Below, piece by piece: positions 1 to 8,384 of a DNA stretch of 64,000 nt. The notes under the pieces were generated by a model that made no database searches, was not told the DNA's origin, and worked only from the letters and a program-made list of their open reading frames with translations. The stretch lies in NCBI GenBank assembly GCA_031179305.1, contig JAPSHX010000009.1, positions 62,001-126,000 of the forward strand, read 5' to 3'. The translations under genes were made by a program, and so were the position numbers. The first letter of the stretch is position 1. The number at the start of each line of letters is the position of its first letter. The stretch is from Paenarthrobacter sp. (GTDB lineage Bacteria; Actinomycetota; Actinomycetes; Actinomycetales; Micrococcaceae).

Positions 1-481
1 CGGGAACCGCCGTTCGTGGCGATGAGCGGCGTGGCACCGTAAGGGCCTCATTCTCTCCCACCATGTAGCCAAAACCGGGTGCGAAGCCGGCGAAGGCCAC
101 TGTCCAGATTTGTCCCGTGTGTGCAGCTACGACGCCGTCTACGCTCAGGCCGGTCAGCTCAGCAACATCGGCGAGGTCGTCGCCGTCGTACACGGTATCG
201 ATGACCACCAGCCCGGAGTCGCTGGCGATCAACGGAGCAAGCTCCAGCTCCAAAAGCCGCGAGCCGATGGCTCGTGTCGCTGCGGCTGACTCGCCTACCA
301 CCATCACAGTTTCCGCGGCAGCGAGAACATCCACTTGGCCGGGGAGCGGGGACTTGTAGAGCATGTCCTGAAGGGCGAGGACATCCTGCAGGCTGTCCAG
401 TTCGGCCAGGACGGCACGGGTGCCGACGGGCCTGACAGAGCGAACCCTTTGCGCGGTGGTGGTTTGCATCACGGTTTCCAT
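1..481 (-). CDS. pxpB: 5-oxoprolinase subunit B (KipI-like), 3' part outside window
   Basis: The minus-strand reading frame opens with ATG at 481 and runs off the left edge, giving 160 residues. It contains the family hallmark FAGFAPGFGYM near residues 136-146, preceded by VYDGDDLADVAELTGLS and a histidine-containing AAHTG segment, as in allophanate-hydrolase-subunit-1/KipI proteins. With PxpA and PxpC this family cleaves 5-oxoproline (pyroglutamate) to glutamate using ATP. The MFS gene ends 6 bases upstream of the start and pxpA lies beyond it, so the three form one operon. PxpC should follow outside the window or be fused to this protein; I cannot tell which. The start is supported by operon spacing, but the ribosome site is weak (gcgaaag), and an ATG four codons in is possible. 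Confidence 0.85.
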   Translation of the reverse strand, partial: METVMQTTTAQRVRSVRPVGTRAVLAELDSLQDVLALQDMLYKSPLPGQVDVLAAAETVMVVGESAAATRAIGSRLLELELAPLIASDSGLVVIDTVYDGDDLADVAELTGLSVDGVVAAHTGQIWTVAFAGFAPGFGYMVGENEALTVPRRSSPRTAVP

Positions 482-487
482 CTTTCG

Positions 488-1837
488 CTACGCCGCCGGC
501 TGAGCGTGCGTTCCCTGCATCAACCGGACATCTTCTTCCGGCTTCGGGTCGCGGCCGAGGAGCATGCCCACGATCGTGACAACAGCTGCGACAAGGATGT
601 AAACGGCGATCAGGTACCAGCCGCCGCCGGCGGCGCCGTAGAGCGCTGTGAAGATGATGGGGGCAACGGCTCCACCAATTACGCCGGCCAAAGTGTAGGC
701 AAGCGAGCTGCCGGCATAACGAAGGCGGGCCGGGAACTGCTCGGTGATGAAGGCGGCCTGCGGGCCATACATAAAGGCGTGGAGCGCCAAGCCGATTACG
801 GTGCCGATAGTCAGCATGGCTACGGACTTGCCTTGGATCATCAGGAAGAACAGCGGGATATAGGCAGCGGTAGCAGCTGCCGCGATGCCATAGACCCAGC
901 GACGGTTGAAGCGGTCCGTTAGCGCACCGGCCGCGGGGATCAGGAACAGCTGGAAAGCCGAACCGATCAGGATGGCCGACAGGACGTTGCCTGTGGTCAT
1001 ACCCAGCTCCTTGGTGGCATACACAGCTACGAACACCGTGAAGAGAGCGTAAAGAATATCCGGGCACACACGTGAGAGCGCTGCGGACACCAATGCCTTG
1101 GGCTGGGTGGTGAAGACTTCCTTGATGGGAGCCTCGGGGCGGTCGCCGTGGGCCTGGATTGCCTTGAATACAGGGGTTTCTTCGAGCTTGAGCCGGATGA
1201 TCAGGCCGAAGACCACCAAGAGGGCGGAGGCCAGGAAGGCTACGCGCCAGCCCCAAGAGAGGAAGGCCTCTTCGCTGAGTGATGCGGCAAGAACAGCCAG
1301 AACACCGTTGGCCATGAGGTTTCCGGCGGGCGGACCGATCTGGGCCGCAGAGGACCAGAAGCCGCGCTTGTTGGGGTCGCCGAATTCGCTGGAAAGCAGC
1401 ACTGCGCCGCCCCATTCGCCGCCAACGCCAATGCCCTGCGCCAATCGCAGCAGCACAAGAATGGTGGGTGCTGCGACTCCAATCACTGAGTAGTCAGGCA
1501 GTGCACCGATGAGGACCGTAGCCACGCCGATCAGGACGAGGGTGAAGACCAGAACGTACTTACGGCCGATCTTGTCGCCCAGGCGGCCGAAAATGACGCC
1601 ACCAATCGGTCGGGCCAGGTAACCAACCGCGAAAGCTGAGAAGGACAGCAGCAAGGCGACGAATTCGTCATTGCCGGGGAAGAAGATCTTTGGGAACACG
1701 AGGGCCGAAGCCACCGAATATATAGCGAAGTCATAGTACTCAAGCGACGTACCGGTGAGGCTGGCGATGTACGCCTTGATGGCACCGGGCGGCGGCTTCC
1801 TTGTCGCTGCCTTGGGTGCATTGTTGGTGCTGGTCAT
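488..1837 (-). CDS. MFS transporter, metabolite:H+ symporter (MHS) family
   Basis: A 449-residue, 12-helix major facilitator. Two signatures place it in the MHS group (ShiA, ProP, KgtP, citrate carriers): GRLGDKIGRK at residues 84-93 in the loop between helices 2 and 3, and RLAQGIGVGGEWGGA at 131-145. The second half has the matching LTDRFNRR loop. Because it sits between pxpA and pxpB, 46 bases from the former and 6 from the latter, it probably imports 5-oxoproline or a related carboxylate by proton symport. The substrate is inferred from context only. The start ATG at 1837 has a good purine-rich site (ggaggac) just upstream. The last ~30 residues are a hydrophilic cytoplasmic tail. Confidence 0.9.
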   Translation of the reverse strand: MTSTNNAPKAATRKPPPGAIKAYIASLTGTSLEYYDFAIYSVASALVFPKIFFPGNDEFVALLLSFSAFAVGYLARPIGGVIFGRLGDKIGRKYVLVFTLVLIGVATVLIGALPDYSVIGVAAPTILVLLRLAQGIGVGGEWGGAVLLSSEFGDPNKRGFWSSAAQIGPPAGNLMANGVLAVLAASLSEEAFLSWGWRVAFLASALLVVFGLIIRLKLEETPVFKAIQAHGDRPEAPIKEVFTTQPKALVSAALSRVCPDILYALFTVFVAVYATKELGMTTGNVLSAILIGSAFQLFLIPAAGALTDRFNRRWVYGIAAAATAAYIPLFFLMIQGKSVAMLTIGTVIGLALHAFMYGPQAAFITEQFPARLRYAGSSLAYTLAGVIGGAVAPIIFTALYGAAGGGWYLIAVYILVAAVVTIVGMLLGRDPKPEEDVRLMQGTHAQPAA

Positions 1838-1883
1838 GATGTCCTCCGGGGGGATGAGGGATGGTGCGGGGAGCCCAGGCGGG

Positions 1884-2642
1884 CTAGAGGAACGAGCCGA
1901 CTCCGACGCCGGCGTCGCTCAGTGCAGACTTCACAGCGGTGGCCATCGCGACGGCCCCGGGTGAGTCACCATGCACGCAGATACTCTCTGCACGGATTTT
2001 TAGGATGGAACCGTCAATGGTTCTGACGGATTGGTCAGTGGCCATTCGCAGGACGTGCTCTACTACTTCGGCTGGATCGTTCAACACGGCCCCCGCCTGG
2101 GAGCGCGAGACGAGCGTTCCGTCCGGGTTGTAAGCACGGTCCGCGAATGCTTCAGAAACGCCCCGAAGGCCGGCTTCCTCAGCGAGGCGCAGGACTTCGG
2201 AGCCAGGCAGACCAAGAATCGGAAGGTTGGGGTCCACCGATTTCACAGCCTCCACCACAGCACGGGCCTGGGCTGTGTGCTTGACGATCGCGTTATAGAG
2301 ACCACCGTGGGGTTTTACGTACTGGACTCTGGCTCCCGTAGTGCCGGCCAATGCCTGCAGCGCTCCGATCTGATAAACCACGTCGTCAGCCAGTTCCATG
2401 GGGTCAATGTCCATGAAGCGGCGTCCGAATCCGGCGAGGTCGCGGTAGCCAACATGGGCGCCTATAACGACGCCGACCTTGGTCGCCTTTACGCAGGTGC
2501 TGCGGATGACGCTGGGGTCGCCGGCATGGAAGCCGCAAGCAACGTTTGCACTGGAGACTGACTCGAACATGGCTGTGTCATCGCCCAGCGTCCAGCGTCC
2601 GAAGGACTCGCCGACGTCGCTGTTCAAATCGATGATTGTCAT
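1884..2642 (-). CDS. pxpA: 5-oxoprolinase subunit A (LamB/YcsF family)
   Basis: A 252-residue protein of usual length for the LamB/YcsF family. It begins with the diagnostic [11 protein letters not shown] (residues 5-15), followed by [10 protein letters not shown] (33-42), [15 protein letters not shown] (61-75), [10 protein letters not shown] and, near the end, [11 protein letters not shown]. In the PxpABC enzyme this subunit is needed for the ATP-dependent opening of 5-oxo-L-proline to glutamate. It is the first gene of the operon and faces the GntR regulator across a 109-base gap with a strong palindrome, so it is probably controlled by that regulator. Older annotations call members lactam utilisation proteins; the 5-oxoprolinase role is the better supported one. 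Confidence 0.93.
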   Translation of the reverse strand: MTIIDLNSDVGESFGRWTLGDDTAMFESVSSANVACGFHAGDPSVIRSTCVKATKVGVVIGAHVGYRDLAGFGRRFMDIDPMELADDVVYQIGALQALAGTTGARVQYVKPHGGLYNAIVKHTAQARAVVEAVKSVDPNLPILGLPGSEVLRLAEEAGLRGVSEAFADRAYNPDGTLVSRSQAGAVLNDPAEVVEHVLRMATDQSVRTIDGSILKIRAESICVHGDSPGAVAMATAVKSALSDAGVGVGSFL

Positions 2643-2690
2643 GATGTGATTCCTGCCTCGTGATGCGCGTTACATCCAGCATGCACCATT

Positions 2691-2717
2691 TCGCTGGATT
2701 GTTCAACGATCCAGCGA
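2691..2717. promoter_or_regulatory. Palindromic operator candidate for the pxp GntR regulator
   Basis: Nine-base arms TCGCTGGAT and ATCCAGCGA are perfect inverted repeats around the nine-base core TGTTCAACG, which is itself nearly symmetric (GTT-C-AAC). Over 27 bases only two symmetric positions flanking GTT/AAC fail to pair besides the centre. It lies between the divergent pxpA and GntR genes, 35 bases before the GntR start. The TTGT-NN-AAC core resembles sites of FadR-type GntR proteins. Binding by the neighbouring regulator is inferred. Confidence 0.7.
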
Positions 2718-2751
2718 TCCGGATTTCCGGCAATCGTGTACTTTTGGTGTC

Positions 2752-3450
2752 ATGGCCAATGCAGATCAGGGAAAGAACGAACAAGTTGGCCTTGATAGCG
2801 CGCGGGCCCGGGTACGGATGAAAGTTCCGTCGGTAGCCGAGAGGGTCGCCGAAGAACTGCGCTACCAACTGGCCGAAGGTTTCCTTGTCCCGGGCGCCAA
2901 GCTGACCGAAGCCACCATTGCCGAGGACCTGGGCGTCTCCCGGAACACGGTCCGCGAAGCATTCGCCGAGCTGGCCGGGGAGCGGCTGCTCCTCCGCCAG
3001 CCCAATAAAGGTGTTTTTGTAGCCACCCTTGAAGCAGGCGACATCCACGATGTCTACACGGTTCGTCGGGCAATCGAAGTCAGCTCTATTCGGGCGGGTG
3101 GTTCTCCGGACCGTATCGCCGCCGTCAGGGCCGCCGTCGAAGAGGGCAAGCGGGCGGCTGTGGCAAACGACAATGAAGGCCTGGGCAGCGCCAACCAACA
3201 TTTCCACGGTGCCATCGTCGGCCTCGCCGAGAGCAACCGGCTTAACACGATCATGGCGCAGATCCTGGCCGAGATGCGGCTCTACTTCCACAAAGCCACC
3301 ATGAACGCCCACTTCTACAGCGACTGGCTTAAGGAGAACGAGCACATCTGCTCAGCTTTGGAAGCGGGCGAGCTGGAGCGTGCCGGGGACTTGCTCCTTG
3401 CCTACCTCAACCGTTCCGAGCAGCAGCAAACCGCCATCCACGGCGAATAA
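2752..3450 (+). CDS. GntR-family regulator with FCD domain (pxp cluster)
   Basis: A 232-residue FadR-type GntR protein. The winged helix-turn-helix covers about residues 27-95, with recognition segment LTEATIAEDLGVSRNTVREAFAEL (51-74) and wing PNKGVFVA. The C-terminal FCD ligand domain spans roughly 97-220 and carries the family histidines around NQHFHGAIVGLAE and NEHICSALE. It is transcribed away from the pxp operon and is likely its local repressor, responding to 5-oxoproline or a breakdown product; the effector is a guess. The ATG at 2752 lies downstream of the palindrome, so the gene probably controls itself too. Confidence 0.9.
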   Translation: MANADQGKNEQVGLDSARARVRMKVPSVAERVAEELRYQLAEGFLVPGAKLTEATIAEDLGVSRNTVREAFAELAGERLLLRQPNKGVFVATLEAGDIHDVYTVRRAIEVSSIRAGGSPDRIAAVRAAVEEGKRAAVANDNEGLGSANQHFHGAIVGLAESNRLNTIMAQILAEMRLYFHKATMNAHFYSDWLKENEHICSALEAGELERAGDLLLAYLNRSEQQQTAIHGE

Positions 3451-3451
3451 G

Positions 3452-4177
3452 TCAGCGTTTGCCCTTCTTGCGAGAACCCTTGCCGCGGCCCTTGTCCGGA
3501 TTCGGGGCGTAGCGCTGAGCCACCGCGGGCTTCTTTGGGCCGCCGCCACGACGATCAGGCTTCGGCGCCTTCTTGGGCTTTTCCTGCTGCGCTGAAGGCT
3601 GGCGGGAGCTTTGAGCTGTCCGCCCACGCACGATCCCAATGAACTCTTCGATCACCGGGCTGTCGGTACCAACCAGCCAGGCCAAGCCGATCTGCGTCCC
3701 GGGAGCACCGGTCAGGCGACGCATGACCGTGTCCTTCACATTCAAGTGCCGCGCAACGGACATTGGCAGGATCGCAAGTCCGGCACCGGATGCCACCACT
3801 TGGAGGGCCATATCCGGGCCGCCCATCTCGTCAATATCCAGGAAGTTTTCCTCGGCGAGGTCGTCCAGGGCAACTTCCTCAAACACCGAAATCTCGTGTC
3901 CCTTCGGAGCGACCACAACAGGCTGCTCTTCATACAAAGGGATAACGTTCAGTCCTTCGCGGTCCACGGGCAACCGAACGAAGCTAAGGTCAGCGGAACC
4001 GTCACGCAGCACTGAGACCTGAGCGTCGTCATCGGACATGAACGAGTGCAAGGGGAAGTTGGGCATCCGTTCTTCCCACCGCCGGATCCATTTCCCAGGA
4101 GTCACACCGGCAACATAGGCGAAGCGGAGGCCGGCTAGGGGTTCGGTTGTTTCGGCGGAATCTTCAGCGTCTGGCAC
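3452..4177 (-). CDS. LysR-type substrate-binding domain protein lacking the HTH
   Basis: The protein of 241 residues from GTG 4177 matches the periplasmic-binding-like effector domain of LysR regulators (GLRFAYVAGVTPGKWIRRWEERMPNFPL, DLSFVRLPVD, VASGAGLAILPMSVARHL) but starts directly at this domain: there is no N-terminal winged helix. About 45 C-terminal residues are basic and low complexity (KPKKAPKPDRRGGGPKK and a GRGKGSRKKGKR end). It is divergent from the DUF5997 gene with only 33 bases between starts, which rules out a longer upstream HTH unless the two overlap. It may bind a small ligand or nucleic acid through the basic tail; its function is unknown. The frame continues upstream to 4387, but that would overlap the opposite gene. 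Confidence 0.8.
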   Translation of the reverse strand: MPDAEDSAETTEPLAGLRFAYVAGVTPGKWIRRWEERMPNFPLHSFMSDDDAQVSVLRDGSADLSFVRLPVDREGLNVIPLYEEQPVVVAPKGHEISVFEEVALDDLAEENFLDIDEMGGPDMALQVVASGAGLAILPMSVARHLNVKDTVMRRLTGAPGTQIGLAWLVGTDSPVIEEFIGIVRGRTAQSSRQPSAQQEKPKKAPKPDRRGGGPKKPAVAQRYAPNPDKGRGKGSRKKGKR

Positions 4178-4210
4178 ACACTCACAGTACCGGCCAGATA
4201 CCCTTGAAGC

Positions 4211-4660
4211 ATGACGTCCTCGAACTCCCAGTCCATGAAGCCGGCAACAGTTGCCAAGAAACTCGGCATCTACCTGCCCGCAACACCTCAGGAGTTCCAG
4301 GATTCGTCCATCTCCCGTGAGGAATTCGCGGAGCTTCAGGCCAACCCGCCGGAATGGCTTGCCGAACTGCGCCGCAACGGCCCGCACCCGCGCCCGGTAG
4401 TCGCGCAGAAGCTCAACATCTCAATCAGCGGCCTCGCCCGCGGTGGCGTCGAGGATGCGCTTACGACGGCGGAAATCACCGAACTGCTGCAGGCTCCGCC
4501 GCAGTGGCTGGTCACCGAGCGCGCCACGCATGCTGCTGTCCGCTCCGAGGCGCAGCGCGTCAAGGACGAAGCTGCCAAGAAGGCCGCCACCAAGGAAGCA
4601 AGGGACAACGCCGCCGCAAAGCGTGATGCTCCGAAGACCTCCAAGCGCGATCACGCGTAG
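4211..4660 (+). CDS. DUF5997 family protein
   Basis: A 149-residue soluble protein. The core (KPATVAKKLGIYLPATPQEF, then ISREEFAELQANPPEWLAELRRNGPHPRPVVAQKLNISISGLARGG) is what I recognise as the actinobacterial DUF5997 family. Two similar half motifs, NPPEWLAELRRNGPHPR and APPQWLVTERATHA, suggest an internal duplication. The last ~40 residues are a charged Lys/Ala/Glu-rich helix. It shares a short divergent promoter region with the HTH-less LysR-like gene, an arrangement I recall from other actinobacteria, so the two may act together. No enzyme motif is visible and the molecular role is unknown. Confidence 0.82.
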   Translation: MTSSNSQSMKPATVAKKLGIYLPATPQEFQDSSISREEFAELQANPPEWLAELRRNGPHPRPVVAQKLNISISGLARGGVEDALTTAEITELLQAPPQWLVTERATHAAVRSEAQRVKDEAAKKAATKEARDNAAAKRDAPKTSKRDHA

Positions 4661-4670
4661 TTTTCACAAA

Positions 4671-4700
4671 CTGTGGCCGGGACCTGCGTCCCGGCCACAG
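4671..4700. terminator. Hairpin between convergent DUF5997 and VOC genes
   Basis: Thirteen-base arms CTGTGGCCGGGAC and GTCCCGGCCACAG pair perfectly around a CTGC loop. It sits 11 bases after the DUF5997 stop and 14 bases before the stop of the opposing VOC gene, so it can end transcription from both sides. Flanking T/A runs are short. Confidence 0.75.
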
Positions 4701-4714
4701 CTATTTAGGCCCGG

Positions 4715-5098
4715 CTAATCCTGGTGGAGCTGAATGAAGTTGCCACAACCGTCGTCGAAAACTGCACTGACGCCGGAGGGATCCTCTGAGGGCTCACCTT
4801 GGAACTTCACGCCGGCGGCAAGCAAACGCTCATACTCAGCCTGGACATCGGGCACGCCGAAGGTGATCGCGGCCAGGCCGGACTCGTGCAGGGCGTTCAT
4901 GTAGTTCGAGGCGATGGGGTTGTCGCTGGGCTCCAGCAGCAGCCCTGGCGAATTGCTGTTGTCCGCGCCGGGATCCTTGATGATGAAGAGGTTGTACTCG
5001 GGCATGGCCATCAAGGTCTCGAAACCCAGTGTTTCTGTATAGAAGACGTGGGCTGCTGCGGGGTCCTTGACGTGGATGCTGCACATTTTCAGTCTCAT
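4715..5098 (-). CDS. VOC (glyoxalase/bleomycin-resistance) family protein
   Basis: From the ATG at 5098 this gives 127 residues, the usual size of a single-domain vicinal-oxygen-chelate protein. The two beta-alpha-beta-beta-beta modules are visible: KMCSIHVKDPAAAHVFYTETLGFE in the first and GLAAITFGVPDVQAEYERLLAAGVKF in the second, ending VFDDGCGNFIQLHQD. A His near residue 9 and the final Glu/Gln positions could bind a metal. Members act as glyoxalases, dioxygenases or drug-binding proteins, and nothing here selects between them. An in-frame upstream start at 5152 adds a non-conserved leader; the 5098 start fits the fold. Confidence 0.85.
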   Translation of the reverse strand: MRLKMCSIHVKDPAAAHVFYTETLGFETLMAMPEYNLFIIKDPGADNSNSPGLLLEPSDNPIASNYMNALHESGLAAITFGVPDVQAEYERLLAAGVKFQGEPSEDPSGVSAVFDDGCGNFIQLHQD

Positions 5099-5264
5099 GC
5101 TGCCAAGGCTACGCCCGGGGTCCGACAGTGTCCCGGCAGAGTACACCCGCATCCGGACAATTCACCTGTGCCTGCGGTGATGAATTGTCCCGTGGAAGGT
5201 GTCGCCCAAGCAGACACTGGCGCATACTGAATTCATAGCAGCGAATTCGCCTGGAGGTGGTCCG

Positions 5265-5828
5265 ATGCCCGCCATGATGCTCCTGTGGGGTGTAGCTCTG
5301 GTTCTCGCAACCGCAGCAACCACCTATGTCCTCCACAGAAAACTGACCTACGGCCGCGGTCCGGAACCGGACGGGCTCTTCTGGGACATGTTCGGAGGGC
5401 TCGTAGTCATAGCGCCCGCCATCCTCGTCCCTGCCGTGCAATGGGCTCCGGCCGGACTCATCATGGTTTTCGTCGGCGTCGCCACCGCGGCAGGAACGCT
5501 GGTTAGCATCCGCAAAGTGGAGCGGATCCATGCAGCTGAGCCCCGCCGTCGTGCTGGTTTCCCGGACGACGCTGCCCGCCACGAAAGCATCCTGGAGAAG
5601 TGGCGCCAATACGAGCTCGATCCGGCACAGACCATTGACTTTCCGGCCATGACAGACGTCAGGACAGCCGAAACAGCGGCGCTGACCCGAGCCATGCGGG
5701 AGGCGGAGTACTGCAGGGTGACAGCAGGAACTGACTACCGTGCCGCCGTCGAACGTCTCGCTGAAGCCCTCACAGCAGCCGAACGGGCAGCGGGCGTCCC
5801 AACGGGCGCCGTCCCCTCGCCGAGATGA
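5265..5828 (+). CDS. Membrane protein of unknown function
   Basis: A 187-residue protein starting at ATG 5265, chosen because ggaggtgg lies 7 bases upstream. Residues about 3-22 and 44-80 are hydrophobic and form two or three membrane helices (LLWGVALVLATAATTYVL; FGGLVVIAPAILVPAVQWAPAGLIMVFVGVATAAGTLV). The rest is a soluble helical tail rich in Ala, Arg and Glu. I do not recognise the family. It stands alone between a divergent VOC gene and a convergent permease gene. Confidence 0.72.
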   Translation: MPAMMLLWGVALVLATAATTYVLHRKLTYGRGPEPDGLFWDMFGGLVVIAPAILVPAVQWAPAGLIMVFVGVATAAGTLVSIRKVERIHAAEPRRRAGFPDDAARHESILEKWRQYELDPAQTIDFPAMTDVRTAETAALTRAMREAEYCRVTAGTDYRAAVERLAEALTAAERAAGVPTGAVPSPR

Positions 5829-5894
5829 TAGTTACTGACAATCCCACCGAGCAACATTGGCATTAGATGCCACCTCGGCGAAAGAGGGAGAGAA

Positions 5895-7400
5895 CTACAA
5901 AACCTTGCCCTTGAAGAACTCGGGACGCAGCCGGTACATCACCAACATGACCGCCACGCCGAGCAGGATCACGCCCATTCCCAACACGAACACCATGCCC
6001 ACGCCACCTACGGATGAACCCGAGCCGTACTCCGGATCCATGGAGTCCATGGCGGTCTTCACGAACATCACCAGCAGGATCACGCCGCCAAGCAACGGAG
6101 CCAGGAACTTGAAGAAGAAGCTCCGCGCATTGCTGAACGCCTCAGCACGGAAGAACCACACACAGGCCAGAGCGGTGATGCCGTAGTAGAAGCAGATCAT
6201 CATGCCCAGGGCGGTGATGGTGTCCCACAGAGCGTTTTCGGACACCGTCCGGGTGATCACGTAGAAGCCAGCGGCCGCGATGGCTGCTGCGACGGTGGCG
6301 ACGCTCGGTGACTTGTACGTGGGGCTGATCTTGCCGAACCTGGGTGAAAGCGCACGGTAGTGACCCATGGCCAGCATGGTTCGGGCCGGGGAAACGAACG
6401 TCGACTGCAGGGACGCCGCCGAACTGCTCAGGATGGCCAGCGACATGAGGATCGCGAACGGCCCCATCACCGGGCCAGCCAACACGGCGAAGATGCTGGA
6501 CTGGTTCTCCGGATTTCCCACACCCAGCCCGGTCTCGCCGACACCCGCGAAGGACAGGGTTGCCAGTGCGATGGTCATGTAGATGATCACAATGACCAGC
6601 ACGGTCACGGTAGCTGCCCGGCCAGGAGTCTTCTCGGGATTCTTGGTCTCCTCGTTCATGGTGAGCGTGACGTCCCAGCCCCAGTAAATGAAGATCGAGA
6701 GGGAAACACCTGCCGCGAATGATGAGAAGGAATCCACCGCGAACGGGTTGAACCAGTCGGGCGAAATGGTGGTGGCATCGAACGCCGTGCCGTTTGCCAC
6801 GTGAATGAATGCGGACACCGCGAACCAGCCAAGCACCAACAACTGGAAGGCCACCAGGACATACTGCACGCCTTTGGTGGTTTCCATGCCGCGGTACGAA
6901 ATCCAGCAGGCCAGGGCAATGAACACCAGCGTGGTGGCGATGTTCAGGGGCAGGATCTTGCTGAGGTCCGCAAGTTCAGGGTTGCTGAAGATCTGGCCGA
7001 GCATCAGGTAGAAGAAGTCCACCGCCACGGCCGCCAGGTTGGACAACACAATGATGGTTGCTGCGATCAGGCCCCACCCACCCATCCAACCGATCCACGG
7101 GCCAAAGGCGCGCGTCGCCCACGTGAAGGAGGTACCGGCGTCGGGCATTGCGTTGTTCAACTCGCGGTAGCCAAGCGCTACCAGCAGCATCGGAATGAAG
7201 CCCACCAGGAAGATGGCGGGCAGTTGCACGCCTACCTCGGACACGGTGGGGCCAAGCGCCGCTGTAAGGGTGTAGGCGGGTGCGATGCAGGAAACACCAA
7301 TCACGACGGCGCCGATCAGGCCCACCGATCCGGCTTTCAATCCCTTTTCACTCAGCGATGATGTTTCTTTCGACTGGACCGTCTTTGGTGCAGTTGACAT
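5895..7400 (-). CDS. APC-family amino acid/amine permease
   Basis: A 501-residue integral membrane protein with about 12-14 helices. The N-terminal helix with the helix-breaking motif, GLIGAVVIGVSCIAPAYTLTAALG, is the substrate-site signature of the APC superfamily, and NNAMPDAGTSFTWATRAFGPWIGWMGGW and LTMNEETKNPEKTPGRA are the expected second and loop motifs. It forms a minus-strand cluster with a universal stress protein and an FAD amine oxidase, so uptake of putrescine or another amine is the likeliest role. The substrate is inferred from the neighbour, not seen in the sequence. Confidence 0.88.
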   Translation of the reverse strand: MSTAPKTVQSKETSSLSEKGLKAGSVGLIGAVVIGVSCIAPAYTLTAALGPTVSEVGVQLPAIFLVGFIPMLLVALGYRELNNAMPDAGTSFTWATRAFGPWIGWMGGWGLIAATIIVLSNLAAVAVDFFYLMLGQIFSNPELADLSKILPLNIATTLVFIALACWISYRGMETTKGVQYVLVAFQLLVLGWFAVSAFIHVANGTAFDATTISPDWFNPFAVDSFSSFAAGVSLSIFIYWGWDVTLTMNEETKNPEKTPGRAATVTVLVIVIIYMTIALATLSFAGVGETGLGVGNPENQSSIFAVLAGPVMGPFAILMSLAILSSSAASLQSTFVSPARTMLAMGHYRALSPRFGKISPTYKSPSVATVAAAIAAAGFYVITRTVSENALWDTITALGMMICFYYGITALACVWFFRAEAFSNARSFFFKFLAPLLGGVILLVMFVKTAMDSMDPEYGSGSSVGGVGMVFVLGMGVILLGVAVMLVMYRLRPEFFKGKVL

Positions 7401-7423
7401 GGGTTTTGCCTCTCAGGCGATTG

Positions 7424-8299
7424 CTAGGAGCTTTGTCGCGAGTAGTCGCGGGGGACCACGATCATTGGGACGGGGAGGGCACGCAGGATCCGGTTGGCGG
7501 TGCTGCCCAGGAAGGTGACCCGATGCTGGGCCAGGCGGCTGGAGCCGATCAGGAGAATTTCGCCGTCTTCCCAGTCGAGTCGGTCAACGGCTTCTTCGAT
7601 GGTGCGCCCCTGAGCGACCACGATCTCAGGTTCCGGCGTGGCCGCAGCAGAACCTCCGACGGCGGCAAGCTGGTCTGCGGCAAGCCTGTCGGCCGCGTGC
7701 ACCCAGGCGGCGTCGGCCAACCCGGGCGAGTTACCGCCGTCGAGCGCCAACAGCGAGACGAGCCGCAACGGAAGGCCCCGGTCGCGCGCGGACTCGACCG
7801 CGACGTCGAGCAGTTCATCAGCGCCCGGGCGCGTCCCGAAACCGCAGCTCAAGCGTGTGATCGGCTCCGTGCGCTGGTAACCATGTGGCGCCAGAGCTAC
7901 CGGAACCGGCGACGAATGGAGCAGCGCACTCGCCACGGAGCCGATGGTGAACCGCTTTAGCAGGCCGCCGGTGGTGGCACCAATCACCAAGGCCGCCGCG
8001 CCCATCTCCACGGCAACCTCGATCAGTGTCTGAGCTTCGGAGTCACCGCGCCGGATGTGGGCGCGGGCGGTGACATCCGCTGGCACCTGTGCGAGGCCTT
8101 CATCCAGCCAACGCTGCGCCTGCTCGTTGAGGATGTCGTTGTAGCCGGTCTCAGGCGGGTAGACGGCGTTGAACGGCGAATCTTCCGGGATCACCAGGAC
8201 CAGGTCCAGACTGGCATCGTGGTTCCTGGCCAGCGCGACCGCAAGGTGAACGGCGTCGTGCCCCCTCGCGTTGGCGGTGTAGCCCACTACGTAGCGCAT
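7424..8299 (-). CDS. Universal stress protein, tandem UspA domains
   Basis: The 291 residues form two UspA folds. The first (1-140) starts MRYVVGYTANARGHDAVHLAVALARNHDASLDLVLVI and ends with GAAALVIGATTGGLLKRFTIGSVASALLHSSPVPVALAP, whose G-X2-G-X9-G(S/T) pattern is the ATP-binding type. The second (145-285) ends with ILLIGSSRLAQHRVTFLGSTANRILRALPVPMIVVP, a more divergent version. It lies 23 bases after the permease start region, between transporter and oxidase, and is probably cotranscribed with both. A regulatory role in the permease/oxidase pathway is suggested only by position. Confidence 0.88.
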   Translation of the reverse strand: MRYVVGYTANARGHDAVHLAVALARNHDASLDLVLVIPEDSPFNAVYPPETGYNDILNEQAQRWLDEGLAQVPADVTARAHIRRGDSEAQTLIEVAVEMGAAALVIGATTGGLLKRFTIGSVASALLHSSPVPVALAPHGYQRTEPITRLSCGFGTRPGADELLDVAVESARDRGLPLRLVSLLALDGGNSPGLADAAWVHAADRLAADQLAAVGGSAAATPEPEIVVAQGRTIEEAVDRLDWEDGEILLIGSSRLAQHRVTFLGSTANRILRALPVPMIVVPRDYSRQSS

Positions 8300-8384
8300 G
8301 GTGGTCCCTTTCTTGTCTTAAACAGTGGAGCCGGCAGGCCGGGAAATGGTGCTCCCCCAGCCTGCCGGTGCGGTGCTGACTGCC

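Noticed and set aside
2578..3345. Minus-strand frame of 255 codons over the pxp regulator
   Set aside because: It is antisense to the GntR gene and would read through the operator region; no domain is recognisable.
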